Assembly: GCA_019009955.1 (NCBI GenBank) | Contig: CM032229.1 | Span: forward strand, 147,344,001 to 147,408,000 | Source of the DNA: Riptortus pedestris | Lineage: Eukaryota > Arthropoda > Insecta > Hemiptera > Alydidae | Length of the DNA stretch: 64,000 nt | Reading direction: 5' to 3' | Shown: positions 35,146-46,644 of the stretch, one piece after another | Position numbering within the stretch: the first letter of the stretch is position 1 | Layout: each line of letters begins with the position of its first letter | The notes under the pieces: generated by a model | What the model was told of the DNA's origin: nothing | Database searches by the model: none | What the model saw: only the letters and a program-made list of their open reading frames with translations | Position numbers and translations under genes: made by a program

Positions 35146-35543
35146 ACGTTTAATACAAAAATTATAAACGTTGTTTATTAGAGTTCTTTTGGATTGCAAA
35201 ATTTATTTGGCATTGCACTTGATAAATTATTCTTAACTATTACCCACAGTATGTACTGATAGCTTCATTTCTTATTGCACAGTACAATAACTCAAGATCA
35301 CTGAATTTCACGAATACACGGTATTGCACTGATCTTCACAAAGAACACGGCACTGTTCTAATACATAAACACGGCGCTACACTGTTCTTACAGGCTTACA
35401 AGCCTTAGTCCATGACGGATATCGCCGAGAACATTTTTTTGCGCCAAAGGCCCTACCTTCGGGTGACTCCTTTCATCTACTTCTTACTTCTTAAATACGT
35501 GATTAACTCTGTATACTTTTTCTTGCACGTAGTTTTCGCAACA
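35143..35543 (-). mobile_element. Gypsy LTR (5' LTR of the broken element), internally deleted
   Basis: It is homologous to the solo LTR at 63279-63819 (shared TTGTTTATTAGAGTTCTTTT, CTCCTTTCATCTACTTCTTA, TACTTCTTAAATACGTGATT). Termini are TGTACG...GCAACA. It is about 140 bp shorter than the solo LTR because the part carrying the TATAAAAG box is missing. Lying upstream, in the reverse sense, of protease and RT, it is the 5' LTR. I found no partner LTR at the other end. Confidence 0.8.
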
Positions 35544-35544
35544 A

Positions 35545-36425
35545 TATATAGTTAGGGTTCAAATGAGGGTAATAGGTTTAAAAAGGAAGAGAACTTATGG
35601 AGGCAATTATAGACAGACACAAGTGGGAAGGGGGGATGAACAATGGATGCTTTTAGGTTGGGACAATAATGTCAGGGGCCGGCATTTCCAGCTGTAGCCA
35701 TCCTATACACTCCAATGTTCGGACTTCTGGCCCCCACTGCGTCCCAAGTCCCTCTCGTCTTCCTCTGGTATTGGTTTTTTATTTTAATGGTTGTCATTAT
35801 GTTGCCTTAGAATAAGATATATTTTTTTGTACCTTTCTCCTTTTTCTGAGGTGTTTTCTGTATTTTTCTTTTCTCTATTTGGAAGTTGTTGGTTTTTTTT
35901 TTAATAAGCAAAGAATGTTAAGCTTTCATGTTCTTTGTATAGGTATACCTTCTGATGTTTTGGTGTAATTTATATTTACAGCTATTTTTGAGTTTAAATA
36001 ATATAAAATTATTTAATTCACATTCAAATTTTGCTTGTTCCTAAATGGAGGAAAGTGACAGTAGGTTTGATGATTATTGATTTATAGAACTGATGTTAAA
36101 GTGATACTGTGAGGTAATTCGTGTCTATTGAACTGTGTCTTTCTTTTCATATAGCTTCAAATAGAGATCGGCATTCCTGCTGTGACGATAAGTGGAAATA
36201 TTGTTATTGGATTTCATTAAGTCTAATGAATGATGGCTTCTACTGTAAGTGTAGTACGACACATTTAAAAGTGTTTTGATGTTTATCAAAATATTAGAGT
36301 TGTGGAGTAAGCCGAAATCAAATAAATTTTATTGTACGTGGTTTGTTTGATGATATGAGATCTTTGGTTCAATGCATAACGATGAAATAAATAATACTCA
36401 TTTTAATACGTCTTTGGTGGTGTGC
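35545..36425. other. Unique sequence
   Basis: No gene or repeat family recognised. Confidence 0.4.
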
Positions 36426-36427
36426 AT

Positions 36428-37341
36428 CATTTTCAATAGGTTGAATAATATTGCCAAGCTCACTTTAATCTATTTCGGTATTTATGGAGAGTTCTTTTAG
36501 TCTTTAAAATATCATCTTCATTTCAACTATGGTTCCAGTCCTACCGCTAGATGACAACTCGTCCTGAGACTGAAGATGATTTTTATTCGAAAGATACTAT
36601 CCCACATATAGAATAATATGCGCTTGGCAGTATTATTCATCATATTAAAAGTCTTTTACACGTCAGTCCACGAAGGGTCAAGGTCGTCCATATGTCGTTG
36701 TTGGAAAATGTTCTGCAAAACTAAAAGTAAAAAAACTAGAGGAAAAAACTCAAAACTTCAAACATTTAAATTTATTTAATGAAAATATTTTTGTTTATTT
36801 AAATCTAAAACAAAAACTAAAAAAAATGAGGGGCTCAGGTTAGCCATGTGAGTTAAAGCGTTGACCTTTATCTCACATGGCAAACCTAGAGTGGCGAGTT
36901 CGATTCTCGCCTGGGCAAAGGAAATTATTTAGTGACGAAATTCATTAAATAACGTCCTAAAATCCCACCCTGGCTAGAAAAGGGTGGTAACCTGTAGATA
37001 ACCCGTCCCAATTAGCCTGAGTGGCAAAATGTGTTCCTTAATAAATAATAATAATAATAATAAAAATGATAATTAATTGAGGTGGAACTGAACTACAGGA
37101 TTAACTTAGTTTAGGGTATTTTTTAAATTGAATATGATCTATCTCGTTAAATTTCTCAACCTCCAACAAGCTTCTGGACTTGGAATTGTGGAAATAAAGG
37201 TTTGTTATAACCTAATTTAAAATAATTTCACTAATAATGAATTTATTTTCCTAGTTTTATTTCTTATTTTTTTTGCAAAAGATATACCACCATTGTCAAA
37301 TCTGTTGGTAGTAAATGCCGTCATTATGCGGTAGGACTGTT
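36428..37341. mobile_element. Duplicated block, copy 2, carrying a SINE
   Basis: It has the same sequence as 33932-34548 with two extra parts: a 57-bp AT-rich stretch near 36755-36815 and a SINE at 36840-37061. The inverted ends CAGTCCTACCGC (36536-36547) and GCGGTAGGACTG (37328-37339) are conserved. The flanks are not gypsy, so the block moved independently of the gypsy element. Confidence 0.7.
36840..37061 (+). mobile_element. tRNA-derived SINE (family S), copy 1, with target duplication
   Basis: It begins GGGCTCAGGTTAGCCATGTG and has a B-box-like GAGTTCGATTCTCGCC. The body contains GGCTAGAAAAGGGTGGTAAC and GATAACCCGTCCCAATTAGC, and the tail is (AAT)n. The flanking repeats AAAAATGA (36832-36839 and 37062-37069) are a target-site duplication, confirmed by the uninterrupted site at 34266-34273 in the sister block. 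CCATGTGAG and CTCACATGG near the head form an internal hairpin. It is 222 bp long, within the usual SINE range. Confidence 0.88.
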
Positions 37342-37344
37342 CGT

Positions 37345-38395
37345 TGAGTTCACCTGGAAAGCGCTTTTGATGCATACGAATCATTTTCAAAGGCTGTTGC
37401 AAATTATAGTGAGTAGTTGTACACATGTTCACATTTTATGTTGTATACTGAAACTTGTTGACGGCCAATCTGAAAGTTTGTCGAATTTAGTCCACTTTTG
37501 TCACTCCATTGCTCAAGTAAAATGGAGTAACAACTAGTTAAAATAGTTCAGAGAGGCTTGCAAATGGCGCATTCTCTTCGGAAGGGTTTACCACGTGTTC
37601 TCGACCATCAGATTGCAATGATTTGACAATAAAATATATTTTGCCGGAACCAACCCAGTACTTTTGTGTCAAAAGAAATTCATTTTGTTTGTGTTGTATT
37701 CATGTGTTATAACTGTTATAACTTATTACCCCATTGTCAATTGCTTTTCATTATTCTTATAAATATCCTTTTTAATATATATATATATACACACTTGTAC
37801 CCTAGTTCTAATTCAGAATTTGAATCAGTCAACTGAATGGGGGAAAACGCGAGGAACATTTTTTCAATGAAACTGTTTGTAAGTAGTAAACTTAAAAATA
37901 CTAAGATCACAAGTCAAATTTTATTTTTTGTTAATCTTAGCTAACTACCCTACTAAATCAAATACTAAAATTACAAAGTACTACTCATTCACAAATCTCT
38001 TAACAGAGACAATTGTTATCAACTAAATGTAATTTTCCTGAAATAACATTATTAATCATTATATAAGTTTAAAATTAAACTAAAAATATAATGCTAGTTG
38101 TTATTTAGTTAATTTAGTAAACTAGCATTAGTTTTCCCCCATTTCTGTTGGTGGGAGTGTCCCCTCATTCGCGAAAGGTAGCTAATTTTTTTTATTAATT
38201 AGCTACTCAATCACATGACAGATTCGTCGTTTGTGGCTCCTCACAATTTATACATATACCTACCCACAACTTTGAGTTCGTGGTAATCTCATTTGTCATC
38301 CTTTTCACCAGCAGAAATAAATAATGAAAATTGTAATCCCCTTTACCAAGAATAATGTAAAACTAAACAAATTAATGACATCGTAATACTAGACA
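37345..38395. other. Unique AT-rich sequence
   Basis: No gene recognised. A short TA run is at 37777-37789. Confidence 0.4.
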
Positions 38396-38440
38396 CCTGA
38401 CTTGATTTTTGGAGCTCAAAATACAAAATTAACTGAATAC

Positions 38441-38822
38441 TTGCAAACCAAGTATAACAACTTGCCTCTTGACTAAATACTTGTTCACTTGATAGGTGTA
38501 GACCATGCATTACTGTCAATTTGCCACTTTACTAAATACTTACTCACTCTACAAATGTAACTTGCCACTTGGCTTAATACTTGTTCACTTTACAGGTGTA
38601 GACCATGCATTACTGTCAATTTGCCACTTTACTAAATACTTACTCACTCTACACATGTAAACCTGTCAACTTGCCACTTGGCTTAATACTTGTTCACTTT
38701 ACAGGTGTAGAACATGCATTACTGTCAACTTGCCACTTTACTAAATACTTACTCTACACATGTAAACCTGTCAACTTACCACTTGGCTTAATACTTGTTC
38801 ACTTTACGCGTGTAAAGCAGGA
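38441..38822. repeat. Minisatellite, about 105-bp unit with two half-units
   Basis: CTTGCC(A/T)CTTGGCTTAATAC-type starts recur at 38461, 38561, 38670 and 38775, giving periods of 100, 109 and 105 bp. Within each unit a second, related half begins TTGCCACTTTACTAAATAC, so the array is a dimeric higher-order repeat. The 92-codon open frame across it (38605-38883) is a translation of the array and itself repeats; it is not a gene. Confidence 0.9.
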
Positions 38823-38829
38823 GTTGATT

Positions 38830-39600
38830 ACGGAGTCTAAAAGTTATATTCGAATTTCAAATATACTTTATATTTGTTTTTAAACGGAATAAAAGAGGGA
38901 GTAAAGGAAGAATGTTGTAATAGTGTTGAGAGAGTGAGGGGATGTTAGAGAGAAGAGTGAGGTCTCCTCGTGGGACTTTAATGAAAATTTCCCAACTCAT
39001 TCCGGTGTCAGTAGGGAATTCCTATAACGGTGTGTGTGCTGATCTTTTCCAACCTCTGCCTGTCCTCACGCAGACCATTGTCAATCAGTCCTTTCTATCT
39101 TCACTGCTTTATCCTTTCTCCTTTTCACTCAATTCAACTATCCCTTATGAATTTAAAACTGCATAGCGATTTTGAGTTAGAAACGTTGTTCAAATTCGTC
39201 CCGGAGGAGTCTTAGCAGTTAGAAGCTGTATAATATTGATCTTCGTGGCCTATAAAACTGGAGAAAAGATACAGATTTCAAAGACCTCGACCTGTGTAGA
39301 TGAGTCCCGATGAATATTACTATATCCTTGACTATGTTTCATCACAATTCCACAAACAACTCTCTGTGATTTATGAGTAGATTCAGAAACATTTTTAAAA
39401 CTCTTCTTTCCCTCCTTTTATTAAAAAAACAAAAACAAATAGGCTATTCTATTTCCTTCATCACTGGCCGATTTCCCTTTATTTTACAGTACATTTGTAG
39501 GTTATTTGATTTTTTCAACTTAATCATTAGCATTTTTTATCTTAATCATTGTCTGTTTTGGTTTTATAACGTAAATTGTATGTTATATTTAAACTTCGGT
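38830..39600. other. Unique sequence
   Basis: Nothing recognised. Confidence 0.4.
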
Positions 39601-39605
39601 AATTT

Positions 39606-39792
39606 GCCTTAATCTCACATGGTATACCTAGAGTGGTGAGTTCGATAACCCTCTGGGCAATAGGAATTTATTTTTTGACGGAATTCGTTAAATAAAATCC
39701 TTAGCCACTCTGGCTAGAAAAGGGCGGTAACTGTAGATAACCTGTCCCTATTAGCCTTAGTTGCAAAAAGTGGATAAATAATAATAATAAAC
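39606..39792 (+). mobile_element. Family S SINE, copy 2, missing its head
   Basis: It starts at the second arm of the head hairpin (AATCTCACATGG), continues with CTAGAGTGGTGAGTTCGATA, GGCTAGAAAAGGGCGGTAAC and GATAACCTGTCCCTATTAGC, and ends in (AAT)n. It lacks the A-box part. Confidence 0.85.
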
Positions 39793-39950
39793 TTTGATAG
39801 TAGTAAATTAAGGTTCATATGCTCTTATATGATGGGATATTTTTTTAATTTATTCTCTTTCATTTTTTAAAAATATTTTCTATGTTTATTTTGTAATATT
39901 GTAAGTAATTGATTTGGAATACACATACTTATATTAAAATTTAATATTTT

Positions 39951-40673
39951 AGCAGATTTTCCTTAAGGGAAATCAGCTATTGAGGTCGTACTCGAAAAAT
40001 TTCTTCAAATGTCCATCGATCCTACCCAGGAGATGACGAAAATGAGGTCCGTTCAAAATTATATATATATGTGTGTCTGTTAATGCTCTAGCGGTCGTTT
40101 TGTTTGATTGTTACGAAACTCGATATTTAGCCGTTTTATGTAAAAAGACAGATCAAGTTCGTTAATGGCTGAAATCGGACCAGAGGGAGGGGGGGATTTT
40201 CGAAAATTCCAAATATCTCCGTTATTATGCATCGGATCGAAAAATTGTATATAACCAATCTTATTGCAAATTAAATTTACTATAAATATTGTTATATGCG
40301 TTCATTCTCTGTCTTGAATATTAACAGAGATATTTGCATTTTTCAGTTTTCAGCAAACCACCACTTCTACTCATGTTACGTAAACAATACTCTGCTACAT
40401 AATAAATCACATTATTGGAAGTTTAAATACCAAAAATTGTATTCAAGAGACCTTTAGTATACGAGATACATGCAAATATGCCCTGATGACGCCCCCCCCC
40501 CCCTCCCGTCTTAAAGTTTTGGACTACTAAAATTTTATTGATTGAGATAACAATTATTATTTATTCACTTAATATTCACGGTGGTGTTGTGTTATCAGTA
40601 TGTATATTTATCTATTACTAAACTTCACGAGGGAAATCTGCTTAGTTTCCGCAGCCCCTGCGTGACGGACTTT
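39951..40673 (+). mobile_element. Family H (HINE-like) element, copy N, complete
   Basis: The left end AGCAGATTTTCCTTAAGGGA is at 39951. The TA tract has shrunk to a few units (40061-40070) ahead of GTGTGTCTGTTAATGCTCTA. It has the long module with a C-run near 40492-40502. The right end has AGGGAAATCTGCTTAGTTTC, an almost intact stem-loop and GACGGACTTTTT. Confidence 0.88.
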
Positions 40674-40674
40674 T

Positions 40675-41315
40675 TATATATTCATACTGCACAGACTTGT
40701 TTAAAAGTTTATAACTGATTTTTTTAGGAAGATGTAGCTATTTTTTTATTTTTTTCATTTTGCCGGCATTATATGTTATTTTATTATTTCCATTAGGAGT
40801 TATGCCAATTAAATTCGTTGTTTAGAACGTATTGAATTGACTAATTATTTTTTGTATATTTAAATTAATTATTAAAGATTTTCGGTTAAAATGATCATTT
40901 AACACATTCATATTATATTTGGAATGTATATCTCCATGTAGTGAAGTTATAACGTATAACAATCAAGTGTGATATACACATTTTAATAACCACTATCCGG
41001 TATACAAAGAGCGTAATATTTCTTTTTTGTTTATTTGTTTAATGGAAATTAAAATACATATATCGTGTATAAGCATATATAGAGGTGCTCTACGCTCATG
41101 CAACATGGTGCTCTCTGGGATTCTGGCTAAAAGAAACACTCAGTTCAATATTTACTAAAACGAACTTCAATAAACATTAACAATCTTGCGCTATTTTATA
41201 TTTATATCTCATATTTTATTTTATTGGATAATTTAAACAATTTATAACCATCTACAAGAACAATAAATCAACACCTTTACCTTGAAGTACCCCAGAAGGT
41301 TGCGTCCACGCCACT
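40675..41315. other. Unique AT-rich sequence
   Basis: No assignment. Confidence 0.4.
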
Positions 41316-41317
41316 TT

Positions 41318-41590
41318 TAACTCAAAAAGTTCGCCAAGAAAAGAGGCTGCTTTAACTAAGGAGATTTCCTAAGTGGTGGATGACACCATAGGTGACATCA
41401 TGGCATTTCCTAATATTAATTGTTAAGAGGAACACTATGAAAATTAGACTCCTATGAATTCTAAAAACTACGTATTATAAAGTGTTTAAGTGATACAATC
41501 AGGTTATTTTGACAAGAAGGCGAGGATTACTGAAGACTGAAGACGAAATGTTACATATAATAAATTCCATTAGTGTTTCCGTTAGAGCAA
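41318..41590 (-). mobile_element. Decayed family H stem-loop end
   Basis: GAGGCTGCTTTAACTAAGGA then GATTTCCTAAGTGG matches the reversed right end at low identity. AGGATTACTGAAGACTGAAG further on matches the long module. It is older than the neighbouring copy O. Confidence 0.5.
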
Positions 41591-41646
41591 AAATGTCAAC
41601 ATAATTATTTTAGGAAGAAAATTTATTGGCAGAAGGCCTTGGGAAA

Positions 41647-42480
41647 TAAAAGTCTGTCACGCATGGGCTACGTAAACTAAGCAGATTTTCCACGCGAAGG
41701 TTTACAATAAATAAATATACATACAGGTAACATTAATGCTAAGTGAATAAATACAAACGATAATGAGAAATTTTTCAATCAATTTACATAATAATCTCTA
41801 CAGCGGAAAGCGACTGAATTGTAAACAAACAGTCAAGCCAGCCTCGTAGTGCTGAATAGATAGATAGACCGAAAAGAAAAACAATTAATGAAATATATCT
41901 ACATTACATATAGAATATAAATATATCTATATAACATATTAATTTTATTGAAAACAATTTACTAAAGCCAGTGCTGTAATTTCTAATGAATCAGAATCAG
42001 TTTTATCTCAATCACTCAAATTTTAGTAATCCAAGAACACAAGAAGGGGGGGGGGTCAACAGAACGTATTTGCATATATCTCACAAAGTAAATGTTCATT
42101 TAAAACAATATTTTGTATTTAAACTTGTAATGTAGTGCTTCATGAAATAACAGCTTTTTGTTAGTATGACATGAGTAGAAGTGGGGGTTTACTGAAGGCT
42201 GAAAACTGAAAAATGCAAATATCTCGGTTAATATTCAGGATAGAGAATACTTGTATATAACAATATTTATAGTAAATTTAATTTGCAATACGATTGGTTT
42301 TATACTATATTTCGATCCGACGTATAGTAACAGAGATATTTCCGAAATTCCTCCCCTCTAAACTCCTCCTCCCCTGGTCCAATTTCAGCTGTTAACGGGT
42401 TTGATCTTTCTTTTTACATAAAACGACTAAATATCGAGTTATGTAACGATTAAACAATAATTGCGATCGCTAGAGCGGTA

Positions 42481-42541
<61 letters not shown>

Positions 42542-42638
42542 CACAGTTTTGAATGGACCTCATTTTCTAGGTAGGATCGATGGACATTTGAAGAAAAAAT
42601 TCGAAAACCGCGTCATGAGTGTGACCTCAATAGCTGAT
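41647..42638 (-). mobile_element. Family H (HINE-like) element, copy O, nearly full length
   Basis: The stem-loop end is at 41647-41695 (AAAAGTCTGTCACGCATGGG, stem weakened). It has the long module with a G-run (42048-42058). The TA tract (42490-42531) is flanked by CA runs. It stops at CAATAGCTGAT, so the palindrome is truncated and followed at once by a SINE-like fragment. Confidence 0.85.
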
Positions 42639-42642
42639 GCTA

Positions 42643-42715
42643 AAATCCGTCTTCCTGCGTAAAAAAGGGTGATAATCTGCATGTAATCTTAGCCTATTTG
42701 TCAAGATGCAATATA
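42643..42715 (+). mobile_element. Possible family S SINE 3' fragment
   Basis: AAAATCCG...AAAAAAGGGTGATAATCTGC then CTTAGCCTATTTGTCAAGAT follows the order of the SINE body (CTAGAAAAGGGTGGTAACCT, TTAGCCTGAGTGGCAAAATG) at low identity. Confidence 0.4.
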
Positions 42716-42719
42716 CATT

Positions 42720-43780
42720 ATTTTATGAATTTAAAAAAGAAACAGTACATTTGAATTTCCCATTGGCTTCCCACCTTGATATTTTTATTTCTTCATGTTT
42801 ATAAACCAAAATAGGAAATTAGACTCTTAAATAAGAGACATGTATGAATGAGAAGCCGGTACACCTCCCCTATTTCATACCTTTCTATTTCTTGGTTGGA
42901 GGAATTTGTGTTGAAAAGGAAAAACTTGAACTGGTGAAGATATAAGATGAAGAAAGGGAGATTGGGAATTCCTGTACGCACTTCCCCCTTCGTCCCTTAT
43001 TAGCTGCTCTCACTACAACCTTCTCCCTTCAAATTTTCTTTCCCCTGCTTGCCCATTTTCTTTGCTTCCCAAATGAAAATGCTTTCTTCTCAAGGGCATA
43101 CAATGCTTGTTTTATCTGGACAGTATAATTTCGTTGTTTATTGGGCTTCTTTTGTTATTCATGAATTCCATTTGTTGTTAGGCATCCTCAAGAATTTCAT
43201 TCCATTATTTTCTTCGCTGTTTTTACTGTTTGAATTATATTGTTTTGGAAATCTTATTCTCATAATGTTTTTGCTTTGTCTTTCCTGCCTCAACAAACGT
43301 AGGTGTTTATTCAATACAACTTATACGTAACAACATCCATCAGGAACTTCATGAGGAAGAATTCCGTTTATGGATAGTAATGTAAATTAGTAACTATTAC
43401 ACTCATGGAGACCTAATATAAAAATTAGATACAATACATTTCACTAACAAATATAATTATTTAGAGAATGAATGTCCGTTTTTGACAAAAACACCGTTGG
43501 TTTAAATTTGTGCGTGCTTACGCTCGCGCGTGTAACTGGAAAAGAATGTATAAATCCTGAAGTAGGAAAAATGTATTGCCGAAAAATCTTTTGTGCCTTT
43601 GAAAGCCCCTTTTCTCTAATAATTACTTTGGATATATGGCCTTTTTTCTTCGAAACCGAAAAAAAACATCTTGCTACGACTATTGTATTATTGAGTTTTT
43701 ACTGAAGTCGGATTAGTTTTAGAGTACTTATGACACCTCATATTGTACAAATAATAAATTCAAATCCAAGCAAAACATAT
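42720..43780. other. Unique sequence
   Basis: Open frames of 60-93 codons at 42799-42981, 43049-43330 and 43472-43705 have no recognisable domains. Confidence 0.4.
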
Positions 43781-43785
43781 GATTC

Positions 43786-44125
43786 ATGGCAGAAATTTGG
43801 TTTGCTACTGCTGACAACAAACTTCCAGAACTTAAACATTTACTTCATGAATGGCCTTCTTCAAAAAGACTATTTAGAAAAGAAGAAGTAGTCTTAACGA
43901 GGTTCAAAATTGGCCATTCACGACTCACACACACTTACTGGAGAAGAAGAACCCTACTGTCAGACCTGTAACTATAGATAAAATAAAAAATATACTAACT
44001 GACTGTTACCTAAGGGCTCACATTGACTTACCATTCACTTTGACTAAATAACAACATGGCCGTAGAAACTACATAGACCTCGTATTTAACTTGTTAAACG
44101 ATAACCACATTTTTGGAAGATTATA
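43786..44125 (+). pseudogene. Jockey-type LINE ORF2 C-terminal fragment, copy 3
   Basis: The plus-strand frame 43786-43971 reads TADNKLPELKHLLHEWPSSK, RLFRKEEVVLTRFKIGHSRL and THTYW. These match the post-RNase H region of the copy at 3462-4022 (DNTNDNKLRQIKQTVKEWPS, REEVVLTRLRIGHSLLTHG). After a frameshift the knuckle is lost but the tail continues as KIKNILTDCYLRAHIDLPF and a short C-terminus up to about 44125. Both RNase H and the knuckle cysteines are missing. It is a short, dead fragment in the opposite orientation to the other two copies. Confidence 0.75.
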
Positions 44126-44311
44126 ATGTAGGACATTGCCGAAAATATATGCAGAAATGAGCATATGTAAATATGTACTTTAGAAAGCCAAAAAATGATA
44201 CGTTGCACAAACGCCGTTGTCGCGAAATACGATTAAAACAAGAATAAATAATCAAATAAATTACTGTGAAACCAAAAAAAAAAAAAAAATCGTTTGTCCC
44301 TTTTCTATTGA

Positions 44312-44313
<2 letters not shown>

Positions 44314-44364
<51 letters not shown>
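44314..44364. repeat. (TA)n microsatellite
   Basis: A pure TA run of about 25 units. The sequence to its right (GCATATGTACGCG) is not family H. Confidence 0.95.
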
Positions 44365-44368
<4 letters not shown>

Positions 44369-44369
44369 T

Positions 44370-44990
44370 ATGTACGCGTGTGGAATAGCGTGGTGTCCAT
44401 TATAGTCTTTGAAATATAAAATTGTTGAAGATGAAGTATGATAAAATATGGAATCTCTTTCACTTATTTATTTGTCTTTGTACATGTTTCACGTCCCATA
44501 TGATGTATCCTCCGGAGTTTCACATTACCACCTATGTGGTCTGGTCAGGTCTTGAAGAAATAATAAGTGAAATTCATGTTTTCTCAAAGCTCGGCTTCCC
44601 GCCGCTTCACATTTAAACGATGATTGAGTTAAGATTCGTTTTTTTTTTTTTTTTTTTTTTTAGACTAATGCCATTGATGTTGTCTATTTCATTATTATGT
44701 GTTTTTCTCTCAGTGTAACATGTTTAATGCAATTATTTAGGCATGCGTGATTCATTGTTGAATATATAATTGTGCTGAGGAATTTATGTTAAAGCCAGTA
44801 ATGGCTCGCTTTCGGAATGAGTTTGCGGATGTGGTCTGACTAGGGGCCATAATTTGTGGTTAATTACTACTTGGTCATAACTAACTCTCCTTCCCCAATC
44901 AAATGGAGGGGAATCCACATTTATAGTAGATTTGTGGCGCACCGTGAAAACACTGGAGAGAAACAGAGGAAGCCGTTCTCCTCCTGCACA
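44370..44990. other. Unique sequence with poly-T tract
   Basis: The poly-T tract at 44639-44660 may be a remnant tail of a reversed retroposon. Nothing else recognised. Confidence 0.4.
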
Positions 44991-45400
44991 CACACATACT
45001 CTTCATTAAATTGTTATAGATTAGCTAGCTGGGAGCTTCTCTAATGAGCCCCTCCTCAAACTTGTCTTCATTTTACCCCACCAACTCCCCCCATCCTCTA
45101 ATCTCATCACTAACTCAAACTCAGCCAACTCGGAGAGGCCGTAATGAAATAAAAAATTTACCTTCCGCCCTCTAAATAAATATAACTTTTCTCAGAGCTC
45201 CTCATTCCTTATGCCTAAACCGGCAATTAATCACAATCCCTACTCCCTTCCAGAAGTACTTTATCCTCAATGAGAATCCCAATTAATAAATATTTTATTT
45301 CTAATGGCTCCAATATAGGGTAATTAGACCCTAATCTCATATTCTCATCCCATTCAACCCCTTCTCTGATATTCCTCACGGTCCTATTTCTAATGTTGGT
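44990..45400. promoter_or_regulatory. Candidate conserved non-coding block rich in TAAT cores
   Basis: This repeat-free, less AT-rich stretch has many homeodomain-type cores: GTAATGAAAT, CAATTAATCAC, CCAATTAATAAATA, CTAATGG, GGTAATTAGACCCTAATC. No open frame spans it. It could be an enhancer or an untranslated exon. The claim rests only on motif density and absence of repeats. Confidence 0.25.
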
Positions 45401-45404
45401 TGTA

Positions 45405-45740
45405 AATTGGCTTCATCTTTAGATTTATTTGATGTTTTAAATGTGAGGAAGAAAATCTGACAGGGCGTTAATAGGTATATAATGTACCTTGGACCTTCTT
45501 TTAAACATTTCTATGTAGTACGCCCTTGCGTAAAATTTACTAAAACAATGCATATAAACAGCATGTGATCTTGTGGTGAGTTGTTATTCAAGTTTTTACT
45601 TATGTAAATAAACTCCAAGGCGTGTTTAAAATTCCATTTAGATTCGCCTGTGATGCATTTTTTAAAAGACAGGTAATTTAAGAACAATGGTGTCAAAATT
45701 TAAATTCTTGTTTGCCTGTCCTCCTGTTTGTTACTCGATC
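45405..45740. other. Unique sequence
   Basis: No gene or repeat recognised. Confidence 0.4.
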
Positions 45741-45744
45741 TCTT

Positions 45745-45902
45745 AAAAAGGGAGGGGATTTTGAAAATTCAAAATATCTTTGTTATTATGAATCGGAACG
45801 AAAAATTGTATAGAACCACTCTTATTACATGTGTAATGCTGTATAAATGTTGTTATATACATGTTTTCTCTACCTTAAATATTAACCGAGATGTCTGCAT
45901 TT
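45745..45902 (+). mobile_element. Family H element, copy P, left part (host of copy Q)
   Basis: GGGAGGGGATTTTGAAAATT, TATGAATCGGAACGAAAAAT and AACCGAGATGTCTGCATTTT match the H middle up to the ATATTTGCAT junction, where a complete new H end starts. Its continuation lies at 46469-46640. Confidence 0.75.
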
Positions 45903-45903
45903 T

Positions 45904-46038
45904 AGCAGATTTCCCTTAAGGGAAATCAGCTATTGAGGTTGTACTCATGACGGAATTTTCGAAATTTTTCTTCAAATGTCCATCGATCCTACCTAGTAGA
46001 TGACGAAAATGAGGTCCGTTCAAAACTGTGTGTGTATA

Positions 46039-46101
<63 letters not shown>

Positions 46102-46468
46102 CTGTTACCGCTCTTGCGGTCGCAATTTTTGTTTGATGGTTACCAAACTCGATATTTAGTCGTTTTATGTAAAAAGAAAGATCAAGTTCGTTAATGGCTG
46201 AAATCGAACCAGTGGGAGGGGGAGTTTAGAGGGGAGGATTTTCTAAAATTCGAAATATTTCCGTTACTATACGTCGGATCGAAAAATTGTATAGAATCAA
46301 TCTTATTGCAAATTAAAGTTACTATAAATATTAATCTATACATTTATTCTCTATCTTGAATATTAACCGAGATATTTGCATTTTTATGAAATCGGGGTGG
46401 ATAACGGATGAGAGTAAAACTTCACGTGGGAAATCTTCTTAGTTTACGCAGCCCCGTCGTGACGGACC
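45904..46468 (+). mobile_element. Family H (HINE-like) element, copy Q, inserted in copy P
   Basis: It has a perfect left palindrome at 45904, a TA tract (46035-46096), the standard middle, a very short 3' half, and the right end GTGGGAAATCTTCTTAGTTT, GCAGCCCCGTCGTGACGGAC. The 3' module between ATATTTGCAT and the right end is reduced to about 30 bp (atcggggtggataacggatg). Confidence 0.85.
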
Positions 46469-46640
46469 CTTTTTTAGTTTTCAGGCTCTATTAAACCCTC
46501 ACTCCTATTAATGTTATATTAACAATGGGCTGTTTTTCATGAGACACTTTATTTGATGCTTAAATACCAAATGCAATTTTCATTCAATTTTACTGTGTGA
46601 GATACGTTGTGCGATGACCTCATAAATTAAGATTTTACGT
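46469..46640 (+). mobile_element. Family H element, copy P, right part
   Basis: AGTTTTCAGGCTCTATTAAA then CCTCACTCCTATTAATG directly continues the long module that copy P would show after TGCATTTT. This makes P and Q a clear case of insertion of one member into another. Confidence 0.7.
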
Positions 46641-46644
46641 TCTA

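Noticed and set aside
36840..36925. Possible tRNA gene (B-box-like GAGTTCGATTCTCGCC)
   Set aside because: There is no cloverleaf acceptor pairing. The motif recurs in several copies with a shared body and AAT tail, so it is a SINE promoter.
38441..38822. CRISPR-like array
   Set aside because: The repeats are contiguous and diverged without unique spacers of constant length, in a eukaryotic context.
38605..38883. 92-codon open frame with internal repeats
   Set aside because: It lies wholly within the 105-bp minisatellite.
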